Shown here piece by piece: positions 25,236 to 38,764 of a stretch of DNA of 64,000 bases. The notes under the pieces are model-generated. The model ran no database searches. It was not told the DNA's origin and worked only from the letters and a program-made list of their open reading frames with translations. The position numbers and the translations under genes are program-made. The stretch covers positions 49,357-113,356 of the forward strand of contig CAJNOP010000680.1 of NCBI GenBank assembly GCA_905250075.1. The letters run 5' to 3'. How positions within the stretch are numbered: the first letter of the stretch is position 1; every line of letters starts with the position of its first letter. This stretch comes from Rotaria sp. Silwood1 (lineage: Eukaryota > Rotifera > Eurotatoria > Philodinida > Philodinidae).

Positions 25236-26872
25236 AGTAGATTTAGAGTGACACTCCTACCTATTAGACCTCATCGAGTTCAAGAATTTCTGCACCCGGA
25301 TTCGGTTGAGGATGTCTTAAATCTCTTAATAAACTTTTCTGATCTTTTTTGAATCAAACAAACAAAAATTTAGAGAAATCCGTAATGTATTATTAGATAC
25401 ATCAAAAAGTTTTTCGACTTGGCGGATCCTATGGGGCTCTACTACTGATAGCCTGCCTGTGATAAAAGGTTCTTTTTCGATTTATTTTTCTGAAATGAAA
25501 CATCCTTTCAAAACTCAAAGTATTTGATAATTTCGTTTTGTCTAGACAAAATACAAGCCAAACTAATTAGTATACAAAATACATTTTGGTCTCTATGAAT
25601 TGCTATCTTGAGAATTTATCCTGTAATTTAAGATTATCTCACGGATCTCACAAGTTTTTAAGTTGAAAAACGTTGCATTCGATACAACATAGTCTACACT
25701 AATCAGATCAGTCATGTACCATGGCTGTTTACAATAATCGTCAACTTTTTAAAGGTGTGTCACGTTCATCGTATGCAATCACTGTAAACGGAGTCTGTGT
25801 TAACAGCTAGTGTAAAAATACGGCGCTGTATACGATGTTCGCAATACATCAACACCTATCGCACTGACGATTCGCATGGGAGATAGTGTAATGAATCATT
25901 GCCTTCTCTCAAAGTTTTTCATGAATAAGAAAAATTGGCTTAGTTTTGTGAATCACGCAGCACACATTCGGGTTCTTCTACTTGAAAAACCTTTGGTCAA
26001 CGCTTATCGAGAACCATTTGTTCTTCGAAAACGTCATTTCACTAGAAAAAAATGTGCGTTCAAGGCATTTATGTCAGCAAAATGGAATGACTAGAGACAA
26101 ATATGATGTAGTACTCTCGTATCTCTCTCTAACCGAAGGTCAGCCATCATAGCACAGTAGTTATCAAAGAAGGAAAACGGATTAAACGAGATATTCAGCG
26201 AAAATGATTCAATTGTGTGCGGGCAGCTGTCGTGTTGTCCGCTGATGTGAAAATCCTCAGAGTGAGTTAGACAGCAATACTTTGTTTACTTCTTATGTAT
26301 TTGAAAACGCTTTTTTCACACATTACAATCGGATAATATAATATATCCACGATTGAAATGTGATCAAATCAGGCACTTCAAACCCTTTTTCGGTATGTAG
26401 CATCTGGATAGGAGATGATTTTCTCTATAGAAACAGTAGTTTAATAAAAAAATGTCTTTACAGGCTTCCTCTGCACCAGCTTGGAAATATAGGGTTTTTA
26501 ATAGAAATGACTGGATTCTGATGAAATTAGGCGTTGTAAGATCTTTTTGTAATCCATACCGTCGATAAAGGCGATTTTCGTGGAAAAAAATTTTTTTCGA
26601 TGAAAAAGGCTTTTAAGGGCTTTAGTGGTACGCAATATTTGTTTTCATAACTGTATATTTGAAAGGCGACATGATTGGTCGAGTCATCATAAGTGACCAT
26701 TTTTCTTGACAGTACGTACGAATGCTAAGACGAGATATGATCGAAAACTGTAGTTTATACTACCGTTGATGATTGAATACGACGGTATATTGGTAGTGAT
26801 TTTGCTATAAAAAGCGTCTGTATGCAGTCGTATACGACACAGCAGTAATTGTGTTGATACTAAATGAGTGAT
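25236..26872. other. No recognisable gene
   Basis: Composition is less AT-rich than its surroundings, and several frames of 60-75 codons exist, but none shows a domain or splice structure. It could hold an old transposon relic that I cannot name. Confidence 0.35.
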
Positions 26873-28330
26873 TTACAGGCCGTTTAAGACTATAGCTACA
26901 TTGTTTACTTTCGTCGTAACCATTGACTTGGATAATAATTCATCCAATGTTAATGTACGTCTCGATTTGAGTAGAACTTCTTGTAGAGTTTTTGATTGTA
27001 GTTTAAATATATGTTCTAAAGAAGTAAACGATAATTCCTTCGGATTGGAAATAAATATTTCGCCATAAGGATTCACCTGTTGTCGTTCAACTCGTCTCTT
27101 TATTGGATATCGTGTGAAATAGATTTAATATATTGGCATAAAAGTTGGATTCCTTATCTATGTATTTGACAAGTTTATTGCATCGAGACGTGATACTTCT
27201 CCTGGGCGTAAACTTGAATAAAAAATAGGTTTGACATTTCTTGTTTTTGCCTCGTTACTATTACCATATCTCAGATGTTCCTTATTGTTCGGCTAGACAT
27301 TTTGTCATTTCTGCATTTTCTTCTGAGGTAGGACTCAATTCGATGGCTTTAGAGGTCATTGACATTTTCGTCGGACCATTAGGACTATCTGTCATAACAT
27401 TACCTTGAAAATGTACATATTGAATAGTGTTTCAACAGTTTACATTGTATGAGTAATGTTGACCGCAACTAAAGCATATCGCATTGCTTTTGTTTTGGCA
27501 ATCAACTGCCACGTGGCCGTCGTATTCTTGACAAATGTAGCAGCGTAGAACTCATGTCAGTAGTCTATATGGTTCAATAGCATAACTAGTAGACTTTTCA
27601 TCCATTAATATTCGCATAGTTTTCAGTAGTTGCCATAGCTTCTTCTGCTTTTCACACAAAATCGTTCGATGCTGATATTTGCTGAATACCGTTGGTTGAG
27701 TTCATTATGGAAAACATACGTATTTCATTAAACAGGTGTTTTGTGAACAACAATTGAGTACGAAGTTGGTATCTTAGTTGTGAAACCCAGCTTGTATTCA
27801 CTGCCAAACAGTGTATCCAATCAGTTTCTTTTGATCATTAGTTTTTCGAACTATGCTGCAGAACTGGCATAGAGTAGGGAAAATCGTATCTTGTTAGCTG
27901 TTTTCGTGTAATTCTTGTATGCTAGATTCATTTTACATACATGATTGATCTCTCTGAGCATACCCAGATCCGTAGGTAGATACAAGCAGCAGTCTGTTTA
28001 CCACATACGCGGTTCGAATTGAAGTATAGGGATAGCGCTGCCGTTGACATCGTTGTTATGGAGGTTTGGCTATTATGTATATTGTTGTATTTCATATTTG
28101 TATAAACTTGGTGATGATTATTTTCTTCTATTCGATTTCGCTCGAGTGAAAAGTCAATTTGTTCGTTGATGCATCATTTTGTTGTTTTCAAGACAATTGG
28201 CTTCGAGCTTGTATAGTTATCTTCGACATTCGATAATTCGTCGATCTGAATACTACTTCAATGGTCACTGTATTGTCGTGTTACCGAGTTGATCATCATA
28301 GAATCCGTTCTCTAGGTTTTATCGTGGACG
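26873..28330 (-). mobile_element. Degenerate gag/ORF1-like relic with CCHC zinc knuckles
   Basis: On the minus strand two CX2CX4HX4C knuckles lie close together: CYICQEYDGHVAVDC (27542-27498) and CFSCGQHYSYNVNC (27475-27435), followed by a stop. Upstream pieces in shifting frames (for example GFTTKIPTSYSIVVHKTP near 27750 and a NELNQRYSANISIERF piece near 27680) look like the RNA-binding region of a retrotransposon ORF1 or gag. Downstream, an open frame of 67 codons (27076-26873) may belong to it. There is no reverse transcriptase or endonuclease. Frameshifts show it is dead. Confidence 0.55.
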
Positions 28331-28728
28331 AAGATTATAACAAGGAGACGAATGAACAGAACGAAAGATATAAGCTATCTGTACAGTATAGATAACATGA
28401 ATGATTTGTCGCTTTGTAAAATATTGTTCGTAGTTAATAAAACATAATATAATCGTTTATCGGTTTTGCTTATCTCTAAAGGATATCATAAGCGACCTCA
28501 TGTTTCTTGACAGTGTCGACTCAAGTGTGATACGAGTTTTTTTTTTATTGAAATTTTCGTCAAATTATTCTTTTTTTTTCTTCCTCTAGATCCTGAAATT
28601 CGGTTTGACGTTTCTCAATCTCAAAAGATTAATAGCTAAACATCAATATCAATCTCGTTGCATTCATAGTTACTATTTGCGAATTTCTCTACGAATTCTT
28701 CATCTACTAATCAAGTCAAACTTTCACA

Positions 28729-31700
28729 ATGACTGAACCAATTCAACAACTTCGAATTATTGCACAACCTAAGGCATTCTATCGCGAAAGATATGGAAGT
28801 GAAATAGATCAAACTGAAAATATAGCTAAACGTTACATTCGTGCTGATGATAATAATCAGTTAAATCTCTCATATCCAACTATAGAGGTAAGAAAATCAA
28901 TACTATTGTCGATATTGATTAATAGAGATAAGAAAAGTAAAAGTTTTATAGTTCGAAAAAAATGATGACCAATCAGAAGAAATTTTGTCAAATGCATAAC
29001 ACATGAAACTCACTCAGATCATTTTAGATTTTACTCAAGAACATTCATAAACAAGCATCCCATCCATACTCGATCTATTTAATGGTTCTAATGCTCCTCT
29101 AATTTCTCCTTTCGATCGAGGCAAGAATACAATTACCAATTTTTCTATTTATCTGTAGAGATCTCACTAGTAGATGCATTTCAATGACACTCGAACTCCG
29201 GAACCAAAAATAGTATATTTAGATTTTTATCAGAGTATATATTGCATATGAGATATTTAGGATATGTAGGGTGTCACTAAGTATTAGGGTAACAGAATAT
29301 TCATGAGTACTAGGATATTCACCGATACAAGATACACACAACTTTATTTCGGTGGCGGCAAGTGCTGGTCTGGAGAGTCCTTGCTATCAAGTTTCTTTAG
29401 ACGCAATTCTTTTCTCGAATACTGTCGAGAAAAAAGAGAGATGAAACTCTCTTTCTCTCACCTCAATATCCTGAATATTCCAGTACTCCAGTATCCGAAT
29501 ACCGTGGATAGGAACAATCAGCTACAGGCATTTGCACTCAACGTGCTAAATAGCTTAAAACCTTTCCTTGTGTTCAAAGAAAAATTCAGAAAATTTCGAA
29601 TCTCAACCAAAGACATCATTATGTTCATAATCTTGAGGACTTTAATTTTATCGCGGCAAAACTGTATATTTAGTTCGGAAAAGTTTTCATCATATTGGTA
29701 GATAAAGTTATCTAATAGACACGGATAGATGATAGATTACCTTCTTTTGTTCAATTTTCCAAAGTGTTTCGCAATTAATGATTGCGTTACCACTGTCAAC
29801 AAATTTATCCGAAGATCTGGAAGCCTTTAAGAAGAGTGACATACTTCGGAGGTCGATACTACTGTTAATAATCTTTGTCAGCAAAATTCGAGCTTCATTC
29901 GATTGATAACAAGCATTTTTCACTTCACTTCAAGTTAAGACGATTCAAAAATTCTGCTGTTGATCAATGAGCACCAAGAGTCGTAACCGTTTTTTGATAA
30001 CAATGAGTGTTCCTATAAATTATAAGCTAAAGCTGCACATTTAGATTTCTTTCACAAATTCTTCTCTGAAAATTGTGAGGTTAGATTCAGGAGAGAATAT
30101 GTTCAAGTATTAATTGCAGATCCGAACGAATCGTATCTTTGTCGATAGAATTCGATCAGCTGTTTACGATGGTAGTAAACGATTTCTTCCATAGTACGTT
30201 CTATATGAGTAGTAATAAGAAGTAGAAAAGTAACCTTGATCAGACAGTTCAGTTATATGAGCAGAGACAGTATTCTGCATTATCCGCGCAGGATTTCTAT
30301 AAGTAGAAAAAGATCATATCTCATTGAGAAAACCTAATAATGAATTATGTACAGTCTCAATCAGCTTTTAGAACAGAAGAACAACACTAAATTTGATCTA
30401 TTATGTATTGTATTTGATAAATTTTAATGGTACAATCAAGTCTCAATCGCTTGTTCACACACAACTTTGCTCCTATGGCTTTATATTCTTGGTCGGCTTG
30501 GAGCTACATTGAGCCAAAATATCGACCGTTTTGATATGTGAAAGATTCCTATTCCACTTTCATGACAGATCAATGTTTTATATAGAACTGTAATGTTTCT
30601 TCATTTTTCAACAGCAATCATTTCCATTCTAAAAGAGTTCTGCTCCATGAGCATTCCTCAACACAAACTTCTCCGCTATGTTCTTTTATGTGACATTTCA
30701 TATTGTCAATTGCAACTGAAGAGTCTACAAAATACACTATGGAGAAAGTGTTTGCTACCATAGTAACCAGCTTATCAAGTTCTATCAGCCACAGTACAAC
30801 TCCTTCGGGTCTGCGATTAGCACTTAAACATTTTCCCTTGTAAGCTTCGTAGACCGTGCTTTGCAAACCTAAAATACACTACTTCTCGATTGTTTTGTGG
30901 CTCATTTAATCTCGACTTTTCTTTTTCGTATTTCAAATTAGATGTCCATTACAAAAACACAGAAAAATATTCCGTTATGTTTTCTTAATTAGATATTAGG
31001 AGCGTGGTATGGGAACATTGATCGTCCGTACGTACGTGTCGCTTCTGTTACTGTGCCCAATGAGAAGGTATCCATGGCGTGTGTGCATCCATATCGAATT
31101 GGTACTGATGAGCCTTGTGTTGTGAAAGATCACTCTAACAATGCCATCTACTTCCCAATCACAAATGACGATTTTATGAGCGGTCGAAAAAGGTACGAAA
31201 AAACGACAGAAGGGCTTCAAAGTTTCAATTTTGATTTTTTCTTCAGTTTTCATCTAACTCGCAAGAAGTCACTACAAAAGGAGCTCAGATCACACAGTCC
31301 TTTCCGCATTACCAACTCTGGTAAGAAAATAATAGTCACAATAAAACTACTTTTTTGCTCATTTGAAAGATCGAAGACATATTCCTTGTGTTACGAATAA
31401 GCAACGCAGCAAACAACTAATCAAATTATATCAATTGTGGAAATCTCAATTTGTTTTTTCTTTAGCCAAGCGCGTTGATGGTAATGTGTTTAATATACTT
31501 CCTGGCACTTCGGTATCATCGCAGGTGATGATTGACGGAACGAATAAAAACATTAGTAACGGAGAAAAGAAACTGTATCTATTTTGTTGACATCTTTTGT
31601 TTTCACTTTTAGATGAAGCCACTGGTGCTTCAATCGTTACGGCAAGTGGTGAGGATGAAAGACTTGCTATATGTGCACCGGAAAAAGGAAACTGGGCAGG

Positions 31701-32297
31701 GGGCGACAATATTTTGATGGTTATTAACAGACTCGATAGAAAGAAAGGTGTTTTCTAATGTCTAATTTTTATTCAAAATATTCTTGTTTTTTTGTTGAAG
31801 CACTTCGTATTTATTTTGATTTTGTGGAATTGAATCAGAAAAAGAATATTGCATACGAATTCGTTGACATGAAGACAATTATCTTTAAGACACCAGCATG
31901 TTTAATGGCGTCGGATGACCAAAATCGAACTGTTTCGATCGTTGCCATGCAAGATGATAAGTTCATTGCAAAATCCAATTTTCTGTATCTAGCGCGTGAG
32001 TGTACCACTCTTATTTAACCAGACTCACTATTTTTTGTTCAGCAAGCATCGCACCAACTACGAATGTTTGCTCCTCATGCCGCTTACGTAAATCTTCCGA
32101 CATCGCCGGTTTGAATACCAGTAACAAACGATTTTGTCCGAATTTCGATGATTTACTTGTAGACCAGGAATTGGATGGCGAGCATCCGCGTAATCCAAGG
32201 TACGATATACTTTGGACGATAATTTACTGCAAAATCTATGTGATAATCTTAGATTATGTTCAAATACAAACCTTTCAGAAGAAGAGAAAGCAGTTAG
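28729..32297 (+). CDS. Rel/NF-kB-type transcription factor, compact form
   Basis: Eight exons (28729-28887, 30993-31192, 31247-31320, 31466-31555, 31613-31747, 31801-31995, 32043-32199, 32279-32297) join in frame to 342 residues; introns after the first are mostly about 50-150 nt. Residues 8-20 (LRIIAQPKAFYRERYGSE) match the start of the Rel homology DNA-binding domain, including its Arg-rich recognition loop, though the usual Cys there is Gly/Ser. The region to about residue 165 continues that domain. Residues about 185-265 (LAICAPEKGNWAGGDNILM, then IIFKTPAC) match the IPT dimerisation domain. A short tail with CSSCRLRK and NPRRRESS may be a nuclear signal. No ankyrin repeats or long activation region. 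Intron 1 is 2.1 kb. By family, it would act in the nucleus in stress or immune signalling. NFAT-like is the alternative. Confidence 0.8.
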
Positions 32298-34381
32298 AAG
32301 ATGTATTTATCAGTGAGTTAGATAATCGAAACATTCGATAGTTTAAACTTATACAGCATAGAATAGTTTCGGTCCCTACTTCCATTAATGGAGAAACTTC
32401 TTTCATGACTATTCGATTGTACTGTATACACTAAAACCAGCTGTGTTACAAAACGTGAAAAATTCCTTCAGTGGAAAAGAGAAAGAACCTGTCGAAGTTT
32501 CTCATATAGGCGTTTTGTGAACGAATCTACAATGGATGAGGCTCGAAAATAGTTGTGTACCAAGCATTTTGCACAGAGACCTATGGAGATGAGGGCTTAT
32601 AATAGCCTATCTATTAACTTATCTATCTAAGCAAATGATGAATTTAAATAGTCTGGAAAAAATGTTTGTTCATTACTTGTCTGCATGAAACTATTTTAGA
32701 TGTGTTTTTGTTGGAGAATAGAGAGAGAACTGTTGAAAAAAACTGAAAAATTGTTTGAGCAGCAAATAAACAGGTCTCTCACAATTCTCATAAGCTCTAT
32801 TCTGAGCGTATCAAAGCACTCTGAGGTGTGAATGTATGATGCTGGAACCTGAGCAATGTGTAATTCAAACAAGTTCTATTTGTTGCTCTCAATTTTTGCT
32901 TCTCTACCATTGATTTCGATGCTATAAGATGAGTAAGGATATGTTTCTTGGAGGAATAAAGATACTTAAGCTAAAGAGATTAAAGACTAGAGACTTATAC
33001 ATCTTCTTTTGATTCGAATGTTAGATTTCCATACAGAAGGAATCCTACCTGAAGTTTGTTTTATTTGCATTAAAGGAGAGTCGCTATTGCAGATTATGAA
33101 ACTTACGTGCGACAATGATTCACTATTGTACAACTCTTTCTTTCATGAAATATGAAACTTAAACGCAAACGTTCTCATAGTTTAGCAGCAAGTGAAATGG
33201 ACCGATATTGATATTTCCATGCCAATAATCACTTTCTTAAGCTTTGCATTACTATTGATTAGGTCGACTTGTTCAATTACTATTATTGACAAGAAACGGT
33301 TGAACTATTGAACGATGAATTCGACAGTGGATTTGTTCAATAGTAGTGTCATCCCAATAGTTTTACGTTCATTTATATATGATTAAAAGGTACATGAATA
33401 TAGAATCACCCGTACTAATGCAGTGAATGAAATTTTTCCTTTAACTTGCATTCGATAGACACTGCCATATTGTAATTTATTCCATTTGTTGTGTATACGA
33501 TTATATCGCGAACAATAAACGTTTTACCTTAGATAATCCAACTATTACGGACAAAAGATTTTGGAGCATAAATTATTCATTTGATATGTGTTTATAGATC
33601 ATACGATGGTCCTCGAAAGATTTTTCTCAGAAATGAGTAAAGTATTCGAATAGAACCCTGATCAGAATTACTCTTTCTTAGCGTATTCATTTCTTAAATA
33701 TTAAGTAACATCAGTCGTATAGCAAGGAGCCCATAATATTTGAAAGTAATCGATTTCATTACTCCTATTCTCCAGTTGACCGATGTCTGAATTTTCTCCT
33801 GTACTTGGTCCGCATGTCTTTACTATAAACTACGATTAAAGATAAACATACACTGACCAATCAGAATTTCACATTCGCTAGGCCTTATTGATTAGATGTG
33901 GTCTCGATCAATCAAGGACTGGACATCTCAAGAAGTTATCTCATCAGTTTAATAAGCTTTGCAGTTCTTTTCGAGTTTAGATATGAATTATAAAAAAAAA
34001 TTCTCATCTTACTAGACTTCGTTTGATAGGACTCCAAGTTTTTCCAACGCAAGACGCATATCTGAATAATGCCTTCGGAGTTAAATCAGTAACTTATGTA
34101 TTTATTACTATTTTACTATAAAATTTTGTAAACATTTTTTTCATTTGCAGAATATAACAATTCAACGTAGTGGTGTTACCTCAAGAATCAAGAACTTTCG
34201 AAGGACATGATTTAATAATTTATTCCGTTTTTTTTCATTTTTTTCTACCTTATCGGTGAGGACTTCTAATTTATTATACTTAGCTAGCAACTCATATACT
34301 CGTTCCTTTTCTTATCAGTTTTATATTTTTATCACATTTTTTTTGTTTGATTACAAAATAAGTGTCATAATCAATCGAACA
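32298..34381. other. No recognisable gene
   Basis: Downstream of the Rel gene. Short frames only. No repeats with clear borders. Confidence 0.4.
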
Positions 34382-34421
34382 GGGTGTGGAATTGGTAAAA
34401 AAGAAGATCCATACCCACACT
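34382..34421. repeat. TGTGGG-type palindrome 3
   Basis: GGGTGTGG, a 23-base spacer containing AAGAAGATCC, then ACCCACAC. The spacer core resembles that of palindromes at 58.5 and 59.3 kb. Confidence 0.7.
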
Positions 34422-35393
34422 TACATCCTTTAATTTTGATCTTTTCGATTAGGAAACTTCTATCTTGAGGAAATAACTGACATTTTGAAAATTTGACAAA
34501 AGGTTTTCAAGATTGAGAAATCCGAACCTCTACTCGATTTTCGAAACGTTTCTTTTTATTGGATTGACCAAGAAAGGCTTATCTTGAGATAATAACGATA
34601 TTTTTATAAGGATTGACCAAAGGTCTCGTGGTACAGGATTGCGAATCTATTATCAGTTTTCCAAAAGTTTCCGTCTTGCCTTTACACAGGCATGGTAACT
34701 TCAAACTTTAACGATGCTTATTAAGTTGTATTAAAAACCTCATTTGTCCAAAATATGCCTTTCGTCGCGAATCCAAGAACACAAAAAGTTTCAAAAAACG
34801 ACTTAAAAACATTCGTCAATCTCGGTTCTCGGACCCCAGAAACCTTCAGTCAAATTTTATAAGAAAGTGTTATTTTCATAACATGAGTATACAGAAACAA
34901 AAAAACGACATAAGTCGAAACTTCGAAAACCGATTACTGAATCCCACAAGTCGTTAATCAAGTTTTATAGCAGTCAGGTACTTTCTCGAACATAGGTCTT
35001 CTCTGATCGAAAACATCAAAAATCAATCGTAGTTCCTTCATCTGGATCACTTGATCACCTAATTTTGAGTAAAGACAGATCATGAGGATATATGTAGATA
35101 TAGGTGAGTGTAGATGAAAAGAAACTACATATCCGCAACCGCCGACATTCACATCAATAATAATAGCATGAAAAAAAACCAATAAAGGAATGTTTCTATG
35201 TTTATTTATCTTTCGCTATCGATTCTATGTTCTTTTTTTTTCTTTCATTTGTACGCGTGTATCTATCCTACCTATTGCAGGATGCTACGTCTTGTTTCAT
35301 TTCTATTTTTTTTTTCATTTTTTTCTTTTTTTTGTATATTTATATTTTGAAAGATAACTAAATATACCATAGTAAAAAAGATGCATGAATTGT
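34422..35393. other. No recognisable gene
   Basis: The 3' flank of HIBADH. A weak GGTGAGTGTAGATG tract at about 35103 may be a decayed half of a TGTGGG palindrome. Long T runs from 35230 to 35340. Confidence 0.4.
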
Positions 35394-36705
35394 TCATTGT
35401 TCATTGAGATATTTAAAGATAACACTGAAATCTTTTTTATTCAGTCCATTTGAGCAAAGCTGATTATAGAGTTCAGTAGCTTTTTCCGTTAATGGAGTTG
35501 AAGCTTTAACTTGTTTTGCAGCATCTACAAAACAAATCATGAGATTTAGTAATAAGAAGAAAGAAAGAGAAAATTATTTACCAAGAGCAAGTAACAGGTC
35601 TTTAGTCATCAGTTCACTAGTAAAACCACCATTGTAGTCGTTACTAGATGGTACGTTAGAAACAACACCAGGACATGGATTATATGTTTGACTTGACCAA
35701 CATTGACCACTTGAAGAATTAATTAGTTTGGCTAATACATCTTTATTAAGACCAAGTCTTATCGAAAAAAACAAGATTAGATTATTTAGAATTAAAAAGA
35801 TTAAAATAAAAATATTTACTTGATACCGAGATTCATCGCTTCTGAAGTGCCAATCATACTTAAACAATAAAACAGTATAAATTTATAATTCTTTTTACAT
35901 TTTTTACCTAATAGCTACGAGAAGATTGTTGCAAATTTTAGCTGCTGCACCACTACCATTTGCACCAATATGGACAATAGTTTTGCCCATGTTACCAAGA
36001 ATAGGTTCCACAGCTTTAAGATCATTTGGTTGACCACCAACCATAAATATTAATGTACCTTTTTGAGCACCAATAGTAGCTATAGTATTGAAAGATTAAA
36101 CAAAAAATTGCAACAATATATATATATATATATTACTAACCGCCTGCGACAGGCGCATCGACAAAATTTAATTGTTTACTTCGAGCTAGTTCCGCCATTT
36201 CCTTAGATGTTCGTATATCAATTGTGCTGCAATCAATAATACATGTACCTTTTTTAGCCGAACTAATCAATTAATTAAAAGTAAAATCAAAACTTCAGGA
36301 AAAACTATTTCTATCTATCATACGGAAAAATATTTGATTGACACACATCACGTACAATTTTACCATTAGGTAACATTAAAACAATAAATTCTGAATTTGC
36401 TACTGCTTCTTGTGGTACAGAAGCTATTTTAACTTGTTCTAAAGCAATGAAATAGATCTATCTTTCATACAAAAAAAAAAAAAATAATTCTTTACTTTGT
36501 CCTTTAAAATGGTCAAATGCTTGTGGATTAATGTCAAAAACTGTTACCTGATGATTAGCTGCAATTAGATTTGTTGCCATATGTTTACCCATATTACCAA
36601 TACCAAAAAAACCAATAGATGCCTAAACAAAATATGTCAATTATATTTTTTTTTTCATGTATAGATATTGAAACATACATATCGAGTTAATGATAGATGG
36701 ACCAT
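35394..36705 (-). CDS. HIBADH: 3-hydroxyisobutyrate dehydrogenase
   Basis: About seven short exons encode roughly 310 residues. The enzyme oxidises 3-hydroxyisobutyrate with NAD+ in valine breakdown, normally in mitochondria. Seen: the dinucleotide-binding GFFGIGNMGKHM near the N-terminus (exon 2, 36622-36496); the substrate motif DAPVAGG (near 36150); GANGSGAAAKICNN with the catalytic Lys and Asn (near 35945); and the C-terminal helical domain ending in a stop at 35394. Exon 1 is only nine codons (36705-36679), so the usual mitochondrial targeting peptide is missing or very short (MVHLSLTRYA). The ATG follows an acceptor-like CTTATCTTTTAG by five bases, which fits trans-splicing of a leader. 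Every family motif looks intact. Confidence 0.9.
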
Positions 36706-36820
36706 GATGACTAAAAGATAAGAATCTTGAAAAAGAAAATAAAAAGAATTAGAAAAAAAAAGATATTGGCTAATCATATCCCATACGACTCCCTATTTCA
36801 TTCATCAACATAACACAGAT

Positions 36821-37540
36821 AATACGAGAAAAAAAAACTTTTCTGCTTGTTGTTTATGTTTTTTAGCTTTCGCTTTCTTCTTTCTTTTTTGTTTAAAACC
36901 TTGTTCTTTTTCATATTTTGCTTTAGGTGTTTCAATATACTGCAGAAATTTTTCAGCACATAATTGACATTCTTTTTCATTTAAATATTTATCAGTTTGA
37001 TTTTGTCAATCAGCATCAAAATAATTTTTTGAAATACAAATATTAAGTAAAATAGAAACCAAAAAATGAATAATTATATATAAAAATAACAATTTTACTT
37101 CTAATTTCATTAAGTTACAATAATCAAATGGTATATTTGTAACATGATTCTTGAATAAATCGAGCGGTTTTACTGATTTTAACTGACGAAAATTTTCAGG
37201 TAATTTTGTGAGATGATTTTTTGATAAATCAAATGTATGAATACCTTGAAGTTTAATAAAATCATCCTAAAAATTGTTGAAGAAAAGTCAATATATATAT
37301 ATTTTATTTGAGAAGAAAAAGAATACATCCAAATAAAGATTCAATTTGATTATTTGATAAATTGATTGATTTAACTTTACGTAAACTCAACTGAAAATAT
37401 AACCAAACATATAAATTATGAGAAGAATCAAACGAAAATAAACGTACAATATCATTGATATTAGAAACTGCTTTTGAATTAAGAATCGATAAATCAAGTT
37501 TGCCATCTTTACACAGATAATTTATTTTTGAGTATGATAA
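36821..37540 (-). pseudogene. Decayed LRRC59-like leucine-rich-repeat gene
   Basis: Exon-like pieces follow LRRC59, an ER membrane protein with leucine-rich repeats: KDGKLDLSILNS (37510), LRKVKSINLSNNQIESL, then HTFDLSKNHLTKLPENFRQL and PLDLFKNHVTNIP, and then YLNEKECQLCAEKFLQYIE followed by a Lys-rich coil. An in-frame TGA (37006-37008) replaces the Trp expected after FDAD. The coil runs into a stop soon after a short hydrophobic FFFLVLSVLC, so the transmembrane anchor is curtailed. No start exon is visible. It lies about 115 bp upstream of HIBADH on the same strand. Confidence 0.6.
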
Positions 37541-37844
37541 GTTTTATTGGAATATACAGCACTCTATCAATATGCGGTACACATTGATTGTAAAGTCAAA
37601 GATTATTTTTTATGAAATATTATTATATTAATATATGTTTAACATAAATTCACATTTTTATCCAATATTTAAGAGAAAATAGTTAAATAAATAAAACAGT
37701 AGCGTCATCTGCAGGACCTGCTGCAAACGAAATCGGGTTCTATTAACAACAACACCAACTAAATAGTATCATGATTGTGTTTCCATTTTGTAGAAAAAAC
37801 CAAACATTCACATAACAGTTTTGATTGCTAACAGACGATTTGGC

Positions 37845-37894
37845 GTGTGAGTATGGGTATGGTGTGACTCTCTCTTGAATAGATACTCACACTC
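37845..37894. repeat. TGTGGG-type palindrome 4, diverged
   Basis: G-rich arm GTGTGAGTATGGGTATGGTG, a short spacer, C-rich arm ATACTCACACTC. The GAGTAT variant of the repeat is present in both arms. Confidence 0.6.
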
Positions 37895-38341
37895 TGAGAT
37901 GCCTAATTGGTGAAGTTGATCTCAAACATATAGTCAGTATATTCAATTGATTCACTTCCTAAGAAAAGACTTATGCATCATATTCAAGGTTGAAAATGAG
38001 AAAAGGAGTGATATATTGCAAGAACAAAGCGACAGACACTATCTCAAATTGACTAGGAGAAAACAAAACAATGAGAATATTTGACTACTCTGCGTAGTAG
38101 TTTCTATTTGACAGTCCTCATAATATATTTTGTATTTCATCAAAATTAGAAAATATCAAAGATCGTTCGAATCCAGAAATCTTCACTCCATTGATTCTTA
38201 TTCATTTTTCTTCAGAATTCAATTACTGATGCCTGATCAAGACCGTCTCGATCAGTTGTTGTCAATAGAAAGCAAACATTAATAAGCACTTTTATTGAGG
38301 ATTCTCTCCCTTTTGCAAAGTTTCTGGAGAATGGCTTGGCA

Positions 38342-38405
38342 AGGGTGTGGGCGTGGGTATTCATTCTACCCATACCTAAACCCTTACCAACACCCACGCC
38401 CACCC
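38342..38405. repeat. TGTGGG-type palindrome 5
   Basis: AGGGTGTGGGCGTGGGTAT (38342-38360) faces ACCAACACCCACGCCCACCC (38386-38405). The arms share the GGGCGTGGGT variant, and a smaller TACCCATACC lies in the spacer. It lies between the LRRC59-like relic and the F-box gene. Confidence 0.8.
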
Positions 38406-38764
38406 TGAAATACTGTCATACGTTTATTTGATATTCAAACGTTGAATATATACGTATATATATGTCAATCACCTTTATATTCAGACTTTGACTGTTAAAA
38501 CAATTAAGTATACCATTTCCAAAGATAAATATCTATGACAGAAATTAGAACATTGTATAGAATAGTACGCTTGTTGAACTAGCCTTTTGATGTCAAACAT
38601 GTTTATCTTTCTAATTCTTACCATTCGAATAATCCTAGTTGGACAATATCCCTGAATACCTCATCACACTTTGTTAAAGAAAAATTCGCTCTGAGCACGA
38701 AGTTTTATCTCAATAAACAGCACATATTTCAAAGAAAAAGTTTCTTTTAATAGATCTAACTACT

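Noticed and set aside
29303..29701. 132-codon frame inside intron 1 of the Rel gene
   Set aside because: No domain, no relatives recognised, and composition like non-coding DNA; more likely chance.
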